Source: Caprella mutica (Eukaryota > Arthropoda > Malacostraca > Amphipoda > Caprellidae). Taken from it: a stretch of DNA of 64,000 nucleotides. Where the stretch lies: positions 115,258 to 179,257 of the forward strand of contig CANNZV010003213.1 of assembly GCA_947561585.1 (NCBI GenBank), in the 5' to 3' direction. Positions 24,071 through 35,943 of this stretch are shown in pieces; positions within the stretch are counted from its first letter, which is position 1; every line of letters begins with the position of its first letter. The notes under the pieces are model-generated. The model was given only the letters and a program-made list of their open reading frames with translations. It was not told where the DNA came from and made no database searches. A program made the position numbers and the translations under genes.

Positions 24071-25727
24071 CAGTCGGGTCAGAAAATATTCGTACCGTAA
24101 GATAAATGTAACAATTTCCTTTATATGTAACTTCTAAAATATCAATTCCTGAATTCCAAATTTTTGTACACATTTAGATCTGACATCGATAATGATACAC
24201 AAAAAATTTCAAAGCAAATTTTTATCAATAACAAAAGTTACAGAGATTTAATTACAAAATGGGGGGACAGAAAGTATTCATACTGTAACAAGAAAATGTA
24301 TATAATATTGTTTTAATAGTCAATTGTGAATCCTCTGTTTTCGATAACTTTCTGGAGGCGTCCAGAATAGTCTCTCACATATTTCTGACAGGTTTTCTTG
24401 TCTATTTTACTCCATTCTTCTTTTGTAATGATCTCAAGTTCTGCCAGATTACTTGGTTGCCTTTTCCTTACTCTTTTTTTCAATTCAGCCCACATATTTT
24501 CGATGGGATTGAGGTCTGGTGGTTGAGATGGCCATGGGAGGACATTAACTCGTTAATCTGCTAACCATTTGGACACAAATTTCGAGGTGTGCTTTGGATC
24601 ATTGTCCTGTTGGAAGAACCAGCGACGTCCCATTCCAAGATTCCTCGCACTCTGCTTCAGGTTTTCCTCCAATAAATCGCAATAATCCTCTTTCTTCATT
24701 ATACCATTCACTCGAACCAACGCACCAACACCTTTAGTCGAAAAGCAACCACAAAACATCTGTGAGCCTCCACCATGCTTCACTGTATGGATGGTATTCT
24801 TTGCATGGAAGGCTTCATTCTTTTTCCTCCAAACATACTGAGAACTAGGATGACTGAAAAGCTCTATTTTCGTCTCGTCTGACCACAAAACACTGTTCTA
24901 AAGAGTGGATTCTTTAGGGGAGTATTCATTTGCAAACTTGACACGAGCCTTCAAATGCATAGAACGCAGTAGAGGAGTTTTCCTAGGACGGCAGCCTCTC
25001 AAGTTATCCTTGTGCAGTATGTTACTTACAGTTGATCGACTGATACTTGTTCCAGATTGTTCCAAGATTGACCTAACTTCACACTGGTCACACAGGGGTT
25101 CATGTTGACCTCTCGAACAACTCTTCGGATACCTGTGGGGGAAACCTTTACCGGACGTCCACTCCGAGGGAGATTCTCCAGGTGACCAACATCCTTTACC
25201 TTCTTAATAATGGATTGGACCGTGGATTTTGGTAGTTTTAGCTCCTTGGATATCTTGCCATACCCCTTTCGTCATTGTACATCGCTAAGACTATCTTCTT
25301 CACCTCCATACTGTGTTCTTTAGCTTTTGGCATGATTTTAGATTTATAAAAAGACAAATTATTAACAAAGCCAACGTTTGCAACATATGGGAGAATAACA
25401 ATGACTGTATACAAAAAAAGGCTCGGTACTACACTGTAGTTCATGAATATAACCCCTATCGCCTTCGTAGGGTCTTAAAAATATTGAATTTCAATTAAAT
25501 ATGTTATTTTTTCGTGCCGTATGAATACTTTCTGTCTCCCCATTTTCTAATTAAATCTCTGTAACTTTTGTTATTGATAAAATTTTGCTTTGATATTTTT
25601 TGTATATCATTATCGATGTCAGATCTAAAAGTGTACAAAAATTTGGAATTCAGGAATTGATATTTTAGAAGTTATAAAGGAAAATGTTACATTTATCGTA
25701 CGGTATGAATATTTTCTGACCCGACTG
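24071..25727 (-). mobile_element. Tc1-like DNA transposon, inactive
   Basis: Inverted ends CAGTCGGGTCAGAAAATATT (from 24071) and the complementary sequence ending at 25727 are flanked by TA at 24069-24070 and 25728-25729, the expected Tc1/mariner target duplication. The terminal inverted repeats extend well over 100 bp with mismatches. The single gene is on the minus strand and is broken. The length of 1657 bp is normal for the family. Confidence 0.95.
24313..25333 (-). pseudogene. Tc1-like transposase pseudogene (DD34E)
   Basis: This would encode the cut-and-paste transposase of the surrounding element. The start codon is at 25331-25333, and the N-terminal frame (beginning MPKAKEHSMEVKK) enters a helix-turn-helix region. 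Near 25250-25260 the frame shifts: the continuation, with residues such as KISKELKLPKST, lies in another frame. A TAG lies just upstream of the NSVLWSDETK block at about 24890. An in-frame TAA at 24553-24555 separates the second catalytic Asp (QQDNDPKHTS) from the catalytic Glu (NPIENMWAELK). Counting across that stop gives 34 residues between the second Asp and the Glu, the DD34E spacing of Tc1. With at least one frameshift and two stops it cannot make active enzyme. The copy could be mobilised only by a related transposase supplied elsewhere. Confidence 0.92.
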
Positions 25728-26197
25728 TATATATTTAATTTGAATATAATCAAATTAAATTTTAGTTATTAATACCATTATTTGATTCAACCCAGATGAG
25801 AACAATTTCTTATCCATGCTTTCACTTGTATTCCTGTTTATACTGTAAATGGTGTGACGGATATATAGAGAGAAACCTTATCTGTTATAATATTGATTAG
25901 GATTTGTGTTTGTATAATAATCAAATAAGAAATCAGAGTAAATTCTTGGTCATGACTTGTACAAATAAAACTAGAGAAAAGTGACAATAACTATATGCGA
26001 ATTAAATACAGGAGGAAAATTATTTAATAAAAAACGCATTGAATTAAGATCATGATAATTTTATTCACTGTGGTTAGAACACATTTTTCGACATTGGATA
26101 TTTTTATAACCAATTTTCCAGCCAGTATTTAATTAATAGTCCCTCTGGCTGAAGTAAGTCTTAATTAATAGGACGAAGATATTAAAATTTTAAGATG

Positions 26198-29038
26198 GTA
26201 TTATCAGGGAAACAATAAACGAGGTCACTTTTAGATGAAAAAACCGTGTAGATTTCGGTCAACGTTGCATAGGACAAGGTCCGCTTTCTTGAGGTCCGCA
26301 TTGAGAAAACATTCAAATTAGTTAAAAGTTTATGACTACTTAGAGGCACATTAATGAATTATCTTTGAATATTGAAAGATAGCACGAATCAAACCATATC
26401 TTATTAATAAAAAAAAAATTAGATTAAAGATTATTTGAACTATCAAGCCTTCGACGAAATAATTATGTTTATAAAAACTACTGCGCTAAACTATAACGCT
26501 AGTCGTGCATTTCTCGTTATGTTTTTTACATGTGAGTAACTACAGGAACAGTTATTTAACAATTTTGTAATAGTGGTTTACCCACAGATTTCATCGTATA
26601 TCAAATTCTAGTGAAATAATAACTACATTGCGTAGCACAACACAAAAACTGTTTGGCATCATTTGATTTAATATCAATCGAATTTTCATGAACTAGATTA
26701 TTGACGCAATAACTAGCCGTTCCATACTATCAGGTAGTAAGATCAAAACTACCATCATTGAATTATTATTTGTAACAGTCGTATAATTTGAAATATTTTT
26801 TTTTGATGGGCAAGAACTAAGGTAAATATACAATAGCCAATATGACACACTAGCTGATAGCTAGTAGGAAAAGATAGTCAATGTTCGACTATAAAAGTTC
26901 AAACTTCATATCTATGATGGAACATCTTTTTGTAATTAGCTATCGGCTGCTGTGTCACATCAGCTGTTGCGTATTTACCTTAGTTCAATTTCTAATGTCT
27001 ATATTAGTTCATTATGCAATGTCAATGATATCCCCTATTAATATAAGGGCTGATTTGGTTAAATTGGCTTTTGTTCAAATATTATAATAATTGATATAAC
27101 GAAAAAAAAAAGATAAATAGTAGAATATATACTATGGGTATAGGTAAAGCCACACCTAGGCTACCGATGCTTTGCCAATTAGATTTCTACAAACTCCTAA
27201 AATTAGTTTACATATTCATTGCTTAATAACACATTCATTTACATGAACTATGTAATAGTTAAACTTGTAAACTAGATCTAAACATTGCATTAAACAGAAT
27301 ATCCCTATAGCATAACGGGAAGTAGTGTGGACAATATTAATATTATAACGTGGTAGAAAGGAGAAGAGGCTATTGATAGATACTTTAATTTGATTGCTGG
27401 AGTTCAAAACCTAGAGAACGTATCTAGAGTTCGATCTCAGTCTTCCACCTCTTTCTTCAAGATAGCTTTTATTGAGTCTTCAATTTTGCATAGTAAAAGA
27501 AATTAAAATGAAACTATTTTGAAATGTTATAGATAATTCTTTTCTGAAAACTTAACAAGTATAACTTGCAACTTCCTTCATTTTGTCTTATTGTTACCGT
27601 TTTAATTTTGTGATTTATTAATTCAAACTGATAAAATATTTTTTCCATGAACTAAATTTCTGTTAATCTTTTATTTTACTACTTGGGTGCATAATAATTA
27701 GGGTTGTGACAATATGCATTAAAAATCATAGATTTTAATGAAATGGTATTAAATACTATATACTGGTGGTTTAGAACCATTAAAATAGTCTATAAATCAA
27801 TCTGTTTATAATATTTTCAGGATCTATGATTTTAAAAGCATATTGTCACAACCCTAATAATAATGCTTTCCTGATTGGAAAACACGCAGAAGCTGTCAAA
27901 ACCTTCATGAAACTTTCGATGGGGGCTGATTAACAACACTAATTGCTGATCTCAATCAAATAGAAAATATCTGAAGCTATGGAACAAAAGCTTTTCAGTA
28001 TGTGGTATAGCATGAGGAATTGCTAATTTCTTGATTTATTTAACGTAAGGCTTGCTTCGATGTATAGATAAGGATATCTAAATCCTAGATTGCACCGCCA
28101 GAGCTTGGTTTGAGCGTTCTTTGAAAAGAGGAATTTTTTTTGACAACGCTTGTTACCGCGTACACAAGGGAAAACCCATCATGGTAACCCGAGCGTTGAT
28201 AGAGCGGCTTTCTACGAGTGTGGGCGTTGGCTCGGCGGGGGTTTAAAGTTGGTATTGCAGTACATTGCTTTTGATTACGGAGCTGAGTGGATGAAATCTA
28301 TCAGAAATTCTGATAAATTCCTGATATAAATCGATAGTTGAGGCTCATCCTTTGAAGGCAGACACACCGGAGGAACTTTGCTAGAGCGTTCCTGAAGCGA
28401 GGACAAAAAATTGTTAAGGCTCACCAGAATTTGGCCCCAGTTCAGGCAACGCCGTATACGCTCGACCACTGCTTATGTTCACACCTACCAATCCGAATGT
28501 TTTATGGTAAATGTCCTATCCTAGATTATAAACGGGGATGATTTCAAATTTCGAGAATAATTATGATATATTAGTGTGATTTCACTCGAACATAGAGAAA
28601 ACATATAGATGTTTCAATATTACTAACCAAAATGTCCCAAACTTTCCTATTGCTACAGTTCAAATAAAATAATTATTAAGAATTATTCATTTGATTTTGA
28701 CATTCTTTTACTTATTTCATATTAAGTGACCAAAACAAAATAGTGAAAATACTCTAATTATTACTGGAGAACGCAAAATCAATAATTATAATAAATTTTT
28801 ATGGAAATGTAAAGCTAATTGTTAAACAGTAAGATTTAATGCCACCAACCATCTATATTCAAAGATAATTCACTAATTGGTATCTTAATAGAAATTAATT
28901 GGCATCTTTTCTCAATACTACAAGAAGGCGGACCTTATCCTATGCAACGTTGTCAAATCTCAAAATTTTGAAAGAAAACTCCACGATTTTTGCATCAAAA
29001 ATTCAAAGTGACTTCGTTTATTCTTTCCCTGATAATAC
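26198..29038. mobile_element. Element or repeat pair with ~130-bp inverted arms
   Basis: The segment from 'gtattatcagggaaa' through 'caacgttgcatagga' to 'attgagaaaa' (26198-26310) is repeated in inverse orientation at 28908-29038. Order and spacing are conserved and identity is moderate. The two arms could be the ends of one 2.8-kb non-autonomous DNA element or two opposed copies of a small repeat. The interior has no transposase but contains a 158-bp MITE and a GC-richer stretch at about 28090-28480. No target duplication was found. Confidence 0.6.
27699..27856. mobile_element. 158-bp MITE with hAT-type 8-bp target duplication
   Basis: The ends are TAGGGTTGTGACAATATGC and its exact complement, 19 bp each. 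The element is flanked by ATAATAAT at 27691-27698 and 27857-27864. Eight-base duplications with a TAGGG-type end fit the hAT superfamily. The inner part is also nearly palindromic ('aatcatagatttt' against 'atctatgatttt'). Confidence 0.88.
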
Positions 29039-29735
29039 ATATTGCAAAATAGTATAATGCACAAAAATACATTTTGGAGTATAGTTTCGATGCAGAATTA
29101 ACTGCACGCCAACACTTATTAGTGCAATAATTTGTAATATTTCTAGAACGTGTTTCGGCATTCTGTTTCCACAGACTAATAGAGAAAAATAATGAGATTC
29201 ATTTTAGACAATAAATATAAAATGTGCTATTATTGCTTTCCTACCTAAAGCACCCTCTTAAATGGTACCCAAACTAATTATTTTAAGGTTAAGCTTGTAA
29301 GTCAATTTATGGCTGATTGAATGCAGGTAAACCTCAGTTGATTGATTGATGTTCACTTGGATGACTCGGAAACTGATAATGGAGAACTGAGAAATTTGGT
29401 CCATACATGACAGTTTGATCGATCTTTGATAGTCAAAACAACTCTTGTATCAATTTAGAAATTATAGTTGTTTATAGAATGTCTACTAATAATATTAACT
29501 ATATATATAGTTAATTTGTCTAATATATTACAATGGTTGGAAACGAAACAATAGTTATGAATAATATTAAGTCAAAGAACATAATTTTGTTAAGAGATTC
29601 CTCTCGTTAAATTGATATTTTAATCATTGCAATCATTTTATTCCAAAATTGCAATTCTTATCTTTTCAGAAATCGCTTGTTTGCAACAACAACGTCATAA
29701 ACACAAAAATATGTATCTAAGAGTTATCTATATAC

Positions 29736-30226
29736 ACACAGAGAAAGGATTAGTTGAATCAAATCAAATTTGATTTGTTTTGACTCATATGAATGGGAAA
29801 TTTTTGCGCCTACCTACGTGGTGAGTTGCAGGTACTACTTAAAAGTAGTTAAATTGACGTGAGTTAAAACAAAGCAGTCGTTTTGACTCCCTCCAAAACT
29901 TAAAAAAAGTTGCGTCAACTCGCATAAAAAGTTATTTTATACACCAGATACATTGGATTAACAGTCTTTGTGAGTTCCTACAATACACTCTGTCATAGTT
30001 GTTTCAACATACTTTAAAATTCTCAAAAAAGTAACTTTTAACTCTCATAGTAAGTTGATTCAATCTATAGAATAAATTGAATTAACTAATGTTTGGTGAC
30101 ACACCACGTCATAGCTGTTTTAACACACATGAAAACATGAATAAAGTCCAACCAACTCACGTAATAAATTGATTCAAAGCATAAATTGACGACCCATTAG
30201 ATATGAGTAAACTTTTTTCTCTGTGT
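29736..30226. mobile_element. Probable 491-bp MITE
   Basis: Terminal words ACACAGAGAAA and TTTCTCTGTGT are inverted at the two ends. The interior repeats motifs near 'gttgattcaat' and 'gtgagtt' in both orientations. There is no coding frame. The target duplication was not resolved and the superfamily is unknown. Confidence 0.55.
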
Positions 30227-33200
30227 AGACATATAAATCATAAAATGCTGATCATTTGGTGAAAAAAAATCATCATTATAACTCAAAAATATACCGCTAG
30301 AAAGGCTAAATGTCCTAACGATATACCATTAAATGTACGTACATTACAAGTACTAAAATGCCTCTCCTGAAAAATAGTTTTTTGAAGTTATGACACTGTT
30401 CTCGCAAACAAGCGAAATGAGGAAACAGACTTTTTGTTATACATATATGTATTGAAATGAAAAAAAAAATGATTCAAAAGATAGCTATTCAAAGGTGAAT
30501 GATAAGCAAACGATAGTGTTCCATATATTTGATATAACCCCTCCTATTTCAAATTACATCTTTAATTGCTTCCCATTTACCTAGTTTACAAGTTTTTCGC
30601 AGTAATTTATAATTTATTTATTTCCAAATACATTGAAAAATTTACATATGGTGAAGCACATAAATTGCAGGTAGCATTTAATTTCAACAGCAGGAAATAA
30701 ATTGGTTCAGAACACTCATAATATATAAAATTAAATTAATATTGCACATACTTTGATATGCAATATTGTAATATACTCTTGAGAATTGTTGTTTAAAATT
30801 GAATAGTTTCAATTTACCTGAGTGACACTCTGCTCCCTAACATTTGTGTTATCATTCACAAATATTAGGAGAGTAACAAATGTTCATTTCGTACTCAAAT
30901 ATATTCTTATTTGTACTTTAAGATGATCTGTCAACACTGAAGTTGTTTGACAAGTATCACAGTTTGCAAATGAAACTGAACAAACAGATTCGTCGAGCTA
31001 ATGGAACCCATTCCCCTATATCACAAATTTAATGATCATTTGGTCATATTCATAGAGCATTAAAATTTTTAATCCGAAAAGAATTATATGGCATATCCAA
31101 TAATCCATTCATTAGCACGTTCGATGGGTCCGTTTCAGAAACAGAAGATTACATAGTACCCAGTTGAAATTCAGTGCCGTATAGCGGACGTTTTACTGTA
31201 GTTTACGGCAGTCTCAGCATTTCTAAGCAGCGCTCAGCAGATAATCTCTGCTTTCTACAAATGTTTACCGCGACCTTTGGAGGCCGCGGAAGTATAAGGA
31301 CGAGATAATCTGCGGAGGTTTGACGCGTTATTATCAGCCGAAAACTCTGGAGAACAGAGCATAGAAAATCTTCAGAGTTCATAGTCGATAATATTGGCTA
31401 AAATCTCCAGAGACTGAAGCATCATATTGCTCATGAATCAAAATCCAACAAATTAATTTGAACAAAAATACAACTTCTTTATCGATAGTGTGGCTAATAA
31501 TAGTAATAGTTATATTTAATTAATTGGTGGATAGCCTTAACATGAAATATGCATTAATCACTATTGTTCTTGGTCAGGTATTATTATCTGTCATATATTA
31601 CTCACTACTCATCTATGGTTTGGCTCATTTAGTTTTATAAATAAATCTATTGTTACCAAATATTTATTTAACCACGGATGTCATTGAGTAATTTTTATGC
31701 ACTTTTTTATTTCTCATTTGTCAGAGTGAACCACTAAAATATTTTAAAGTAATACTTATAGAAGATCAAAGCAATAGTGAAGGCTGAGAATGATGATATC
31801 AGGCCTTATCAGAATACAGTTTTTCTGTATCTTCTCACTGAATGAACTGACACAGTTCTCATCAGACTCACACTTCGATCATGTAGGTACTAATAGTACT
31901 TCTATGCGTATAATTAAGTGACTCAGAATCGTAGTTACAGGAGACATTCTTCAATAATTTCCCTAAATATCAAAGTGCTGATGCTTGATTATAGATGAAA
32001 TGATTCATAAAGATAAATTATAAGCATACTAAACTACCATTGCATATCATGTTTTCTATTTATAAGCTATTAGGTAATTATTTACCTTGAAAAGGTTATT
32101 ATTTGTTGAATTAAACTTATTCTTAATAATTATTTGAAGATAAAATCATTTTCATGCTAAAATTATTAAAAACAGGGTTGCAAAACGAAATATATTGAAC
32201 AATTTTGTATAAAATGCTATACGTTCTAAGGAAAAATATCGGATTTTTTTATTCAGAACCATTACACCTGCCGTTTTTTGAATAGTTATTAGTTTAAAAT
32301 AAGATTCTGTGGTGAGTAAGTAGTAAATTTTTCGGTGAAAGTGAAATTGTGTATCTATTATGTGTATAATATTAAAGAGTTCAGTGTTTAATGTATCCTA
32401 TTGAAAAAAATTAGCTAGGTTATATAATATAGACTAGTGTATAGCCTACCTAATTTGTAGGTACTATTTTGGGTTTATCGCCCTGGTTGAAATTAACTTG
32501 TACCTAGCTAGGTGCCTTCATGACAGCAGTTATCTACCAACTATAAATGAATTTTCACCTACCTATGGGCTATGTATCATGTACTAGCACATATCAGGAA
32601 AGGCACTGTAACTTGTACTCTGTCTAAATAGCATAACCTATGAAGCTATGTGACAGTGACGCCTATCGGCATATATCTCAGTTGCTCCCACTGTTACTTT
32701 AAGAGTTCCATAGGTTACAGCTAGTTACGGTGCTTCATATCTATGTAGCTCTTATAGCCACAGGTGACCCAAGTTATAGAGTACTACCGATGTCAGTTAA
32801 AGCAAATTAGATGGCTTCCATTTTAAATGTTCCACTCGTCCACAGACTCCACACACTCTGATACATACCTATACCTTAGCCATGTTTGTTTCAAAGTGTG
32901 GACAAAGTCGCCAGTATAGCCTATATTGATATGTATCTAAAAGATGACGGGGCAACAACTGTACGTTCTATTGGGTTGGTAGATTGAAAGATAATTTATG
33001 AGACCTATATGGAGTGAATTTGATATTTGTTGTTTTAAATTTATGTCTTATGACTGATGGTACCTACCTGAATCCACATCCAGTCTGTATTTGGTCCACA
33101 AAATTTCACTGAATTTTTCAAAAAGCTGAAAAAAGTTCACCAACATACATACCTACCTATTTCATGATATTTGAATGAGCCACCAACATTTTTTTTATTT

Positions 33201-33874
33201 AGCCACTTAAAATTAATGGTAACATAAGAATAACTAGCTAAAATCCAGACTTTACTAAAATATTATTTGAAGGGGAAAAATTCCACTGACCAGTGGGTGG
33301 AATTTACCATGAAATACAGTCTGGGCATTCAGGGAGAAAGATATTTGCTCGACTATAATGTACCTATATTGAATTTTCTCGAATATTTTGAGTTCATTTC
33401 TACCTATACAAGCTATATTTACAATAATTTTACTTTGATCATAAAAATTTATTAAAAAGAGATCTCTGTATACATAGTATGATAGTATGCCAGTTAAAGT
33501 CAATTAAATGACCCTTGCCTCATATTTGTAATGGTCAAAACTCAGATATGTCTAATTGGCTTAACATTTTGGTTTTTATTCCTATGTTCCCATGTTAATT
33601 TGGCCTGTAATTTTAAGAAATGACCCAAAATTGATCTGTCTCAGAATTTCTGAATTTTGGCTCAAAATTGGCTTACAATCTGCCAATCTCTTGAGCATGG
33701 CATGATGATGATTATTCAGATTATATAATGATGCATCTTGACAGTTTCAATATATTTAGGTGCCTATTCTCATGTAAATTTTGGCATTAGCTAAATTTAA
33801 AAAGAGACAGCAAAGTTTTAAAATTTAGATAAATGGAGCAGTAAAACTAAGTCACTTTCGCTAGGAACCTTTTT
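30227..33874. other. Intergenic, no supported gene
   Basis: AT-rich with many 'tacctac/taggtac' words around 32400-33430. A GC-richer palindromic patch lies at about 31170-31420. No domain-bearing frame was seen. Confidence 0.35.
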
Positions 33875-34300
33875 TGCCGGAGGACACTTCATGACGGAGG
33901 TCACTTTTCTTTGATCGTTTGACGGAAGTCACTTTTCTTTGACTGAGGTCACTTTTCTTTAACTGAGGTCACTTTCCTTTGACGGAGGTCACTTTTCTTT
34001 GACGGAGGTCACTTTTCTTTGACGGAGGTCACTTTTCTTTGACGGAGGTCACTTTTTTTGGATGGAGGCCACTTTTTTGGATGAAGGTCACTTTTTTTGA
34101 TGGAGGTCACTATTTTTTTGATGGAGGTCACTTTTTTTGATGGATGTCACTTTTTTTTGATGGAGGTCACTTTGCCGCAAGAGAGTTTTTTTTTGCTGCA
34201 AGAGAATTTTTTTTGCCGCAAGAGCCTTTTTTTCGCCGCAAGAGACTTTTTTTTGCCGCAAGAGACTTTTTTTTTTGCCGCAAGAAACTTTTTACACATG
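33875..34300. repeat. Compound minisatellite of three related unit types
   Basis: Three blocks follow one another. About eight units are of the type 'gacggaggtcacttttcttt', about six are 'gatggaggtcacttttttt', and about seven are 'gccgcaagagacttttttt'. The plus-strand frames reading FFLPQE/FFAARE come from this array and are not genes. The style (short GC-rich head plus T-run) resembles the arm units of the foldback elements at 6.3 and 8.7 kb. Confidence 0.9.
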
Positions 34301-34520
34301 ACACTATTTTTTCACACATGTTACACCCCTATTTATTTATCTCCTCTATTCTTTTATTAGCAACATGTATAAAATTATAAGTACATGCTCCTATTACAAC
34401 TTGAAGTAATGCACTCGAGTAGAAAAATAGTGTTTAAATCATAGTTCAGAGATGGTATGTTTCTGTTATTTGATCATGGTGGCCATACTTAGAAAGATGA
34501 TGCTGGATGGTTATCATAAT

Positions 34521-35736
34521 TGAAAAAAATAAACACTGGTTTAGTTTTTTCCACTTATTTTTTGTATTCCTTTTGATTTAATCAAAATTTACTAAATTAA
34601 TTTGAAAGAGTTGCTGGACGACCAAATTCATACGGCATAGCCTGATTCGGTCCTCCAGCAAAATACTAATGTCGTGCATCCAAGATTTTAATCATCAGAT
34701 CAAATTAGCCTGCACTACCAACAGCATTGAATTCTCGGCTCATGGGTTAACTCTCTCATCATCGTTCGCTACCAGGTCACCGGTAATCCATATTTTTAAA
34801 TCACTAGCTAGTAGCTACTATGAATGGAATTGCCTGATTGACAAAATTGGAAGCCGTCTCATGGAGTATAATTGTGTATTGTTGTTCACTTCCACAATCT
34901 CGATCACTACGAAGTTAGTCGATTTATACAAACGCTTCACTGTGCATCACCATGTGGAAGTCTATTCTTAATCCAACAACAATTATAATGGAGTAAAATA
35001 TACCCCGGGGGTGGAGGAAGACGTGGAAGGACTGGAGGTCCAGGATGGAGGCCATGCCAACGAGGAGAAACTGTTATAAGGTGAGCCGTATGGACGATCG
35101 GTTTGTCTAGCAACCCTTTTATAAGCATTAGGATTTGAAGACTTAAAAATTAAAAACTAATTAACTTATCTACACTATAAATTCAAGTTTACTGAATTTA
35201 AATGATTAAAATAAATTAAACTAAAATTAGATATAAAATATACTTAAATAAATTAGAATGATTTGTAAAATTACTACTTTTATTTTGGTTGATTCGAGGT
35301 TAGTAATTGCAAGTAGAACTAATCTTGATAACCGATTGAGTAATTTTTTTCTACTGATTAATTGGGTGGAACTTCGAACCAGTGATTTGTTCCGAAATCT
35401 GACTAAATTTACCCAATCTCTTTATAGATCAGATGGAGCAGTGAAGAGTGGGGGTTTGGAGATGGAGTGTCCGTTTTTCCCATCACCAGAAGAGGAGAGG
35501 ATTCGGTGGCGGCACATTCTGGAGAAACTTTTATTATAAAGTCCCTTGTACTTAGAATGTTAAACCCTGCCGATCACTTGAATCTTTTTTCCTGTTAAAG
35601 ACCTCTAGCCTCTTACCTGATCTAGATTATAAAATGTACCTAAACTGAATTTTGCTGTTACAATAAATTGAGAAACTAACTTGTCTTAAATTTATATAGC
35701 ATCAATTTTTTTCTATTCCTTAAATTAATTTTTCTT
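34521..35736 (+). repeat. 5' LTR of the BEL/Pao element
   Basis: Starts TGAAAAAAATAAACACTGG and ends ...ttaatttttctt, offset exactly 7034 bp from the 3' copy. The 100-codon frame inside (34669-34971) also occurs in the 3' LTR and is not a gene. Confidence 0.93.
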
Positions 35737-35740
35737 CGCT

Positions 35741-35758
35741 TGGTCCTTCGAACTATCG
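35741..35758 (+). promoter_or_regulatory. Putative tRNA primer-binding site
   Basis: TGGTCCTTCGAACTATCG begins four bases after the 5' LTR. The opening TGG pairs with a tRNA 3' CCA end. Which tRNA primes is not resolved. Confidence 0.6.
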
Positions 35759-35943
35759 TCTAATTTTCCTAAAGTGTCTCCTGAATGTGCCTCCGTGATT
35801 CCTCTCGTCGCCTCCAATCAATCTGCCCCGTTGATTCATTATTGAGATATAATTGATAACTTTTATTTTGTGTTTTTGCATAATTTCCTTTCTAGGATTT
35901 TCTTTTGTGTATCTTGATCAAATATTTGAGTATATAATACATC

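Noticed and set aside
34097..34380. Plus-strand frames rich in FFLPQE/FFAARE
   Set aside because: They are produced by the compound minisatellite.
34669..34971. 100-codon frame present twice (also 41703-42005)
   Set aside because: It lies inside both LTRs of the BEL/Pao element and duplicates with them. No domain is seen.
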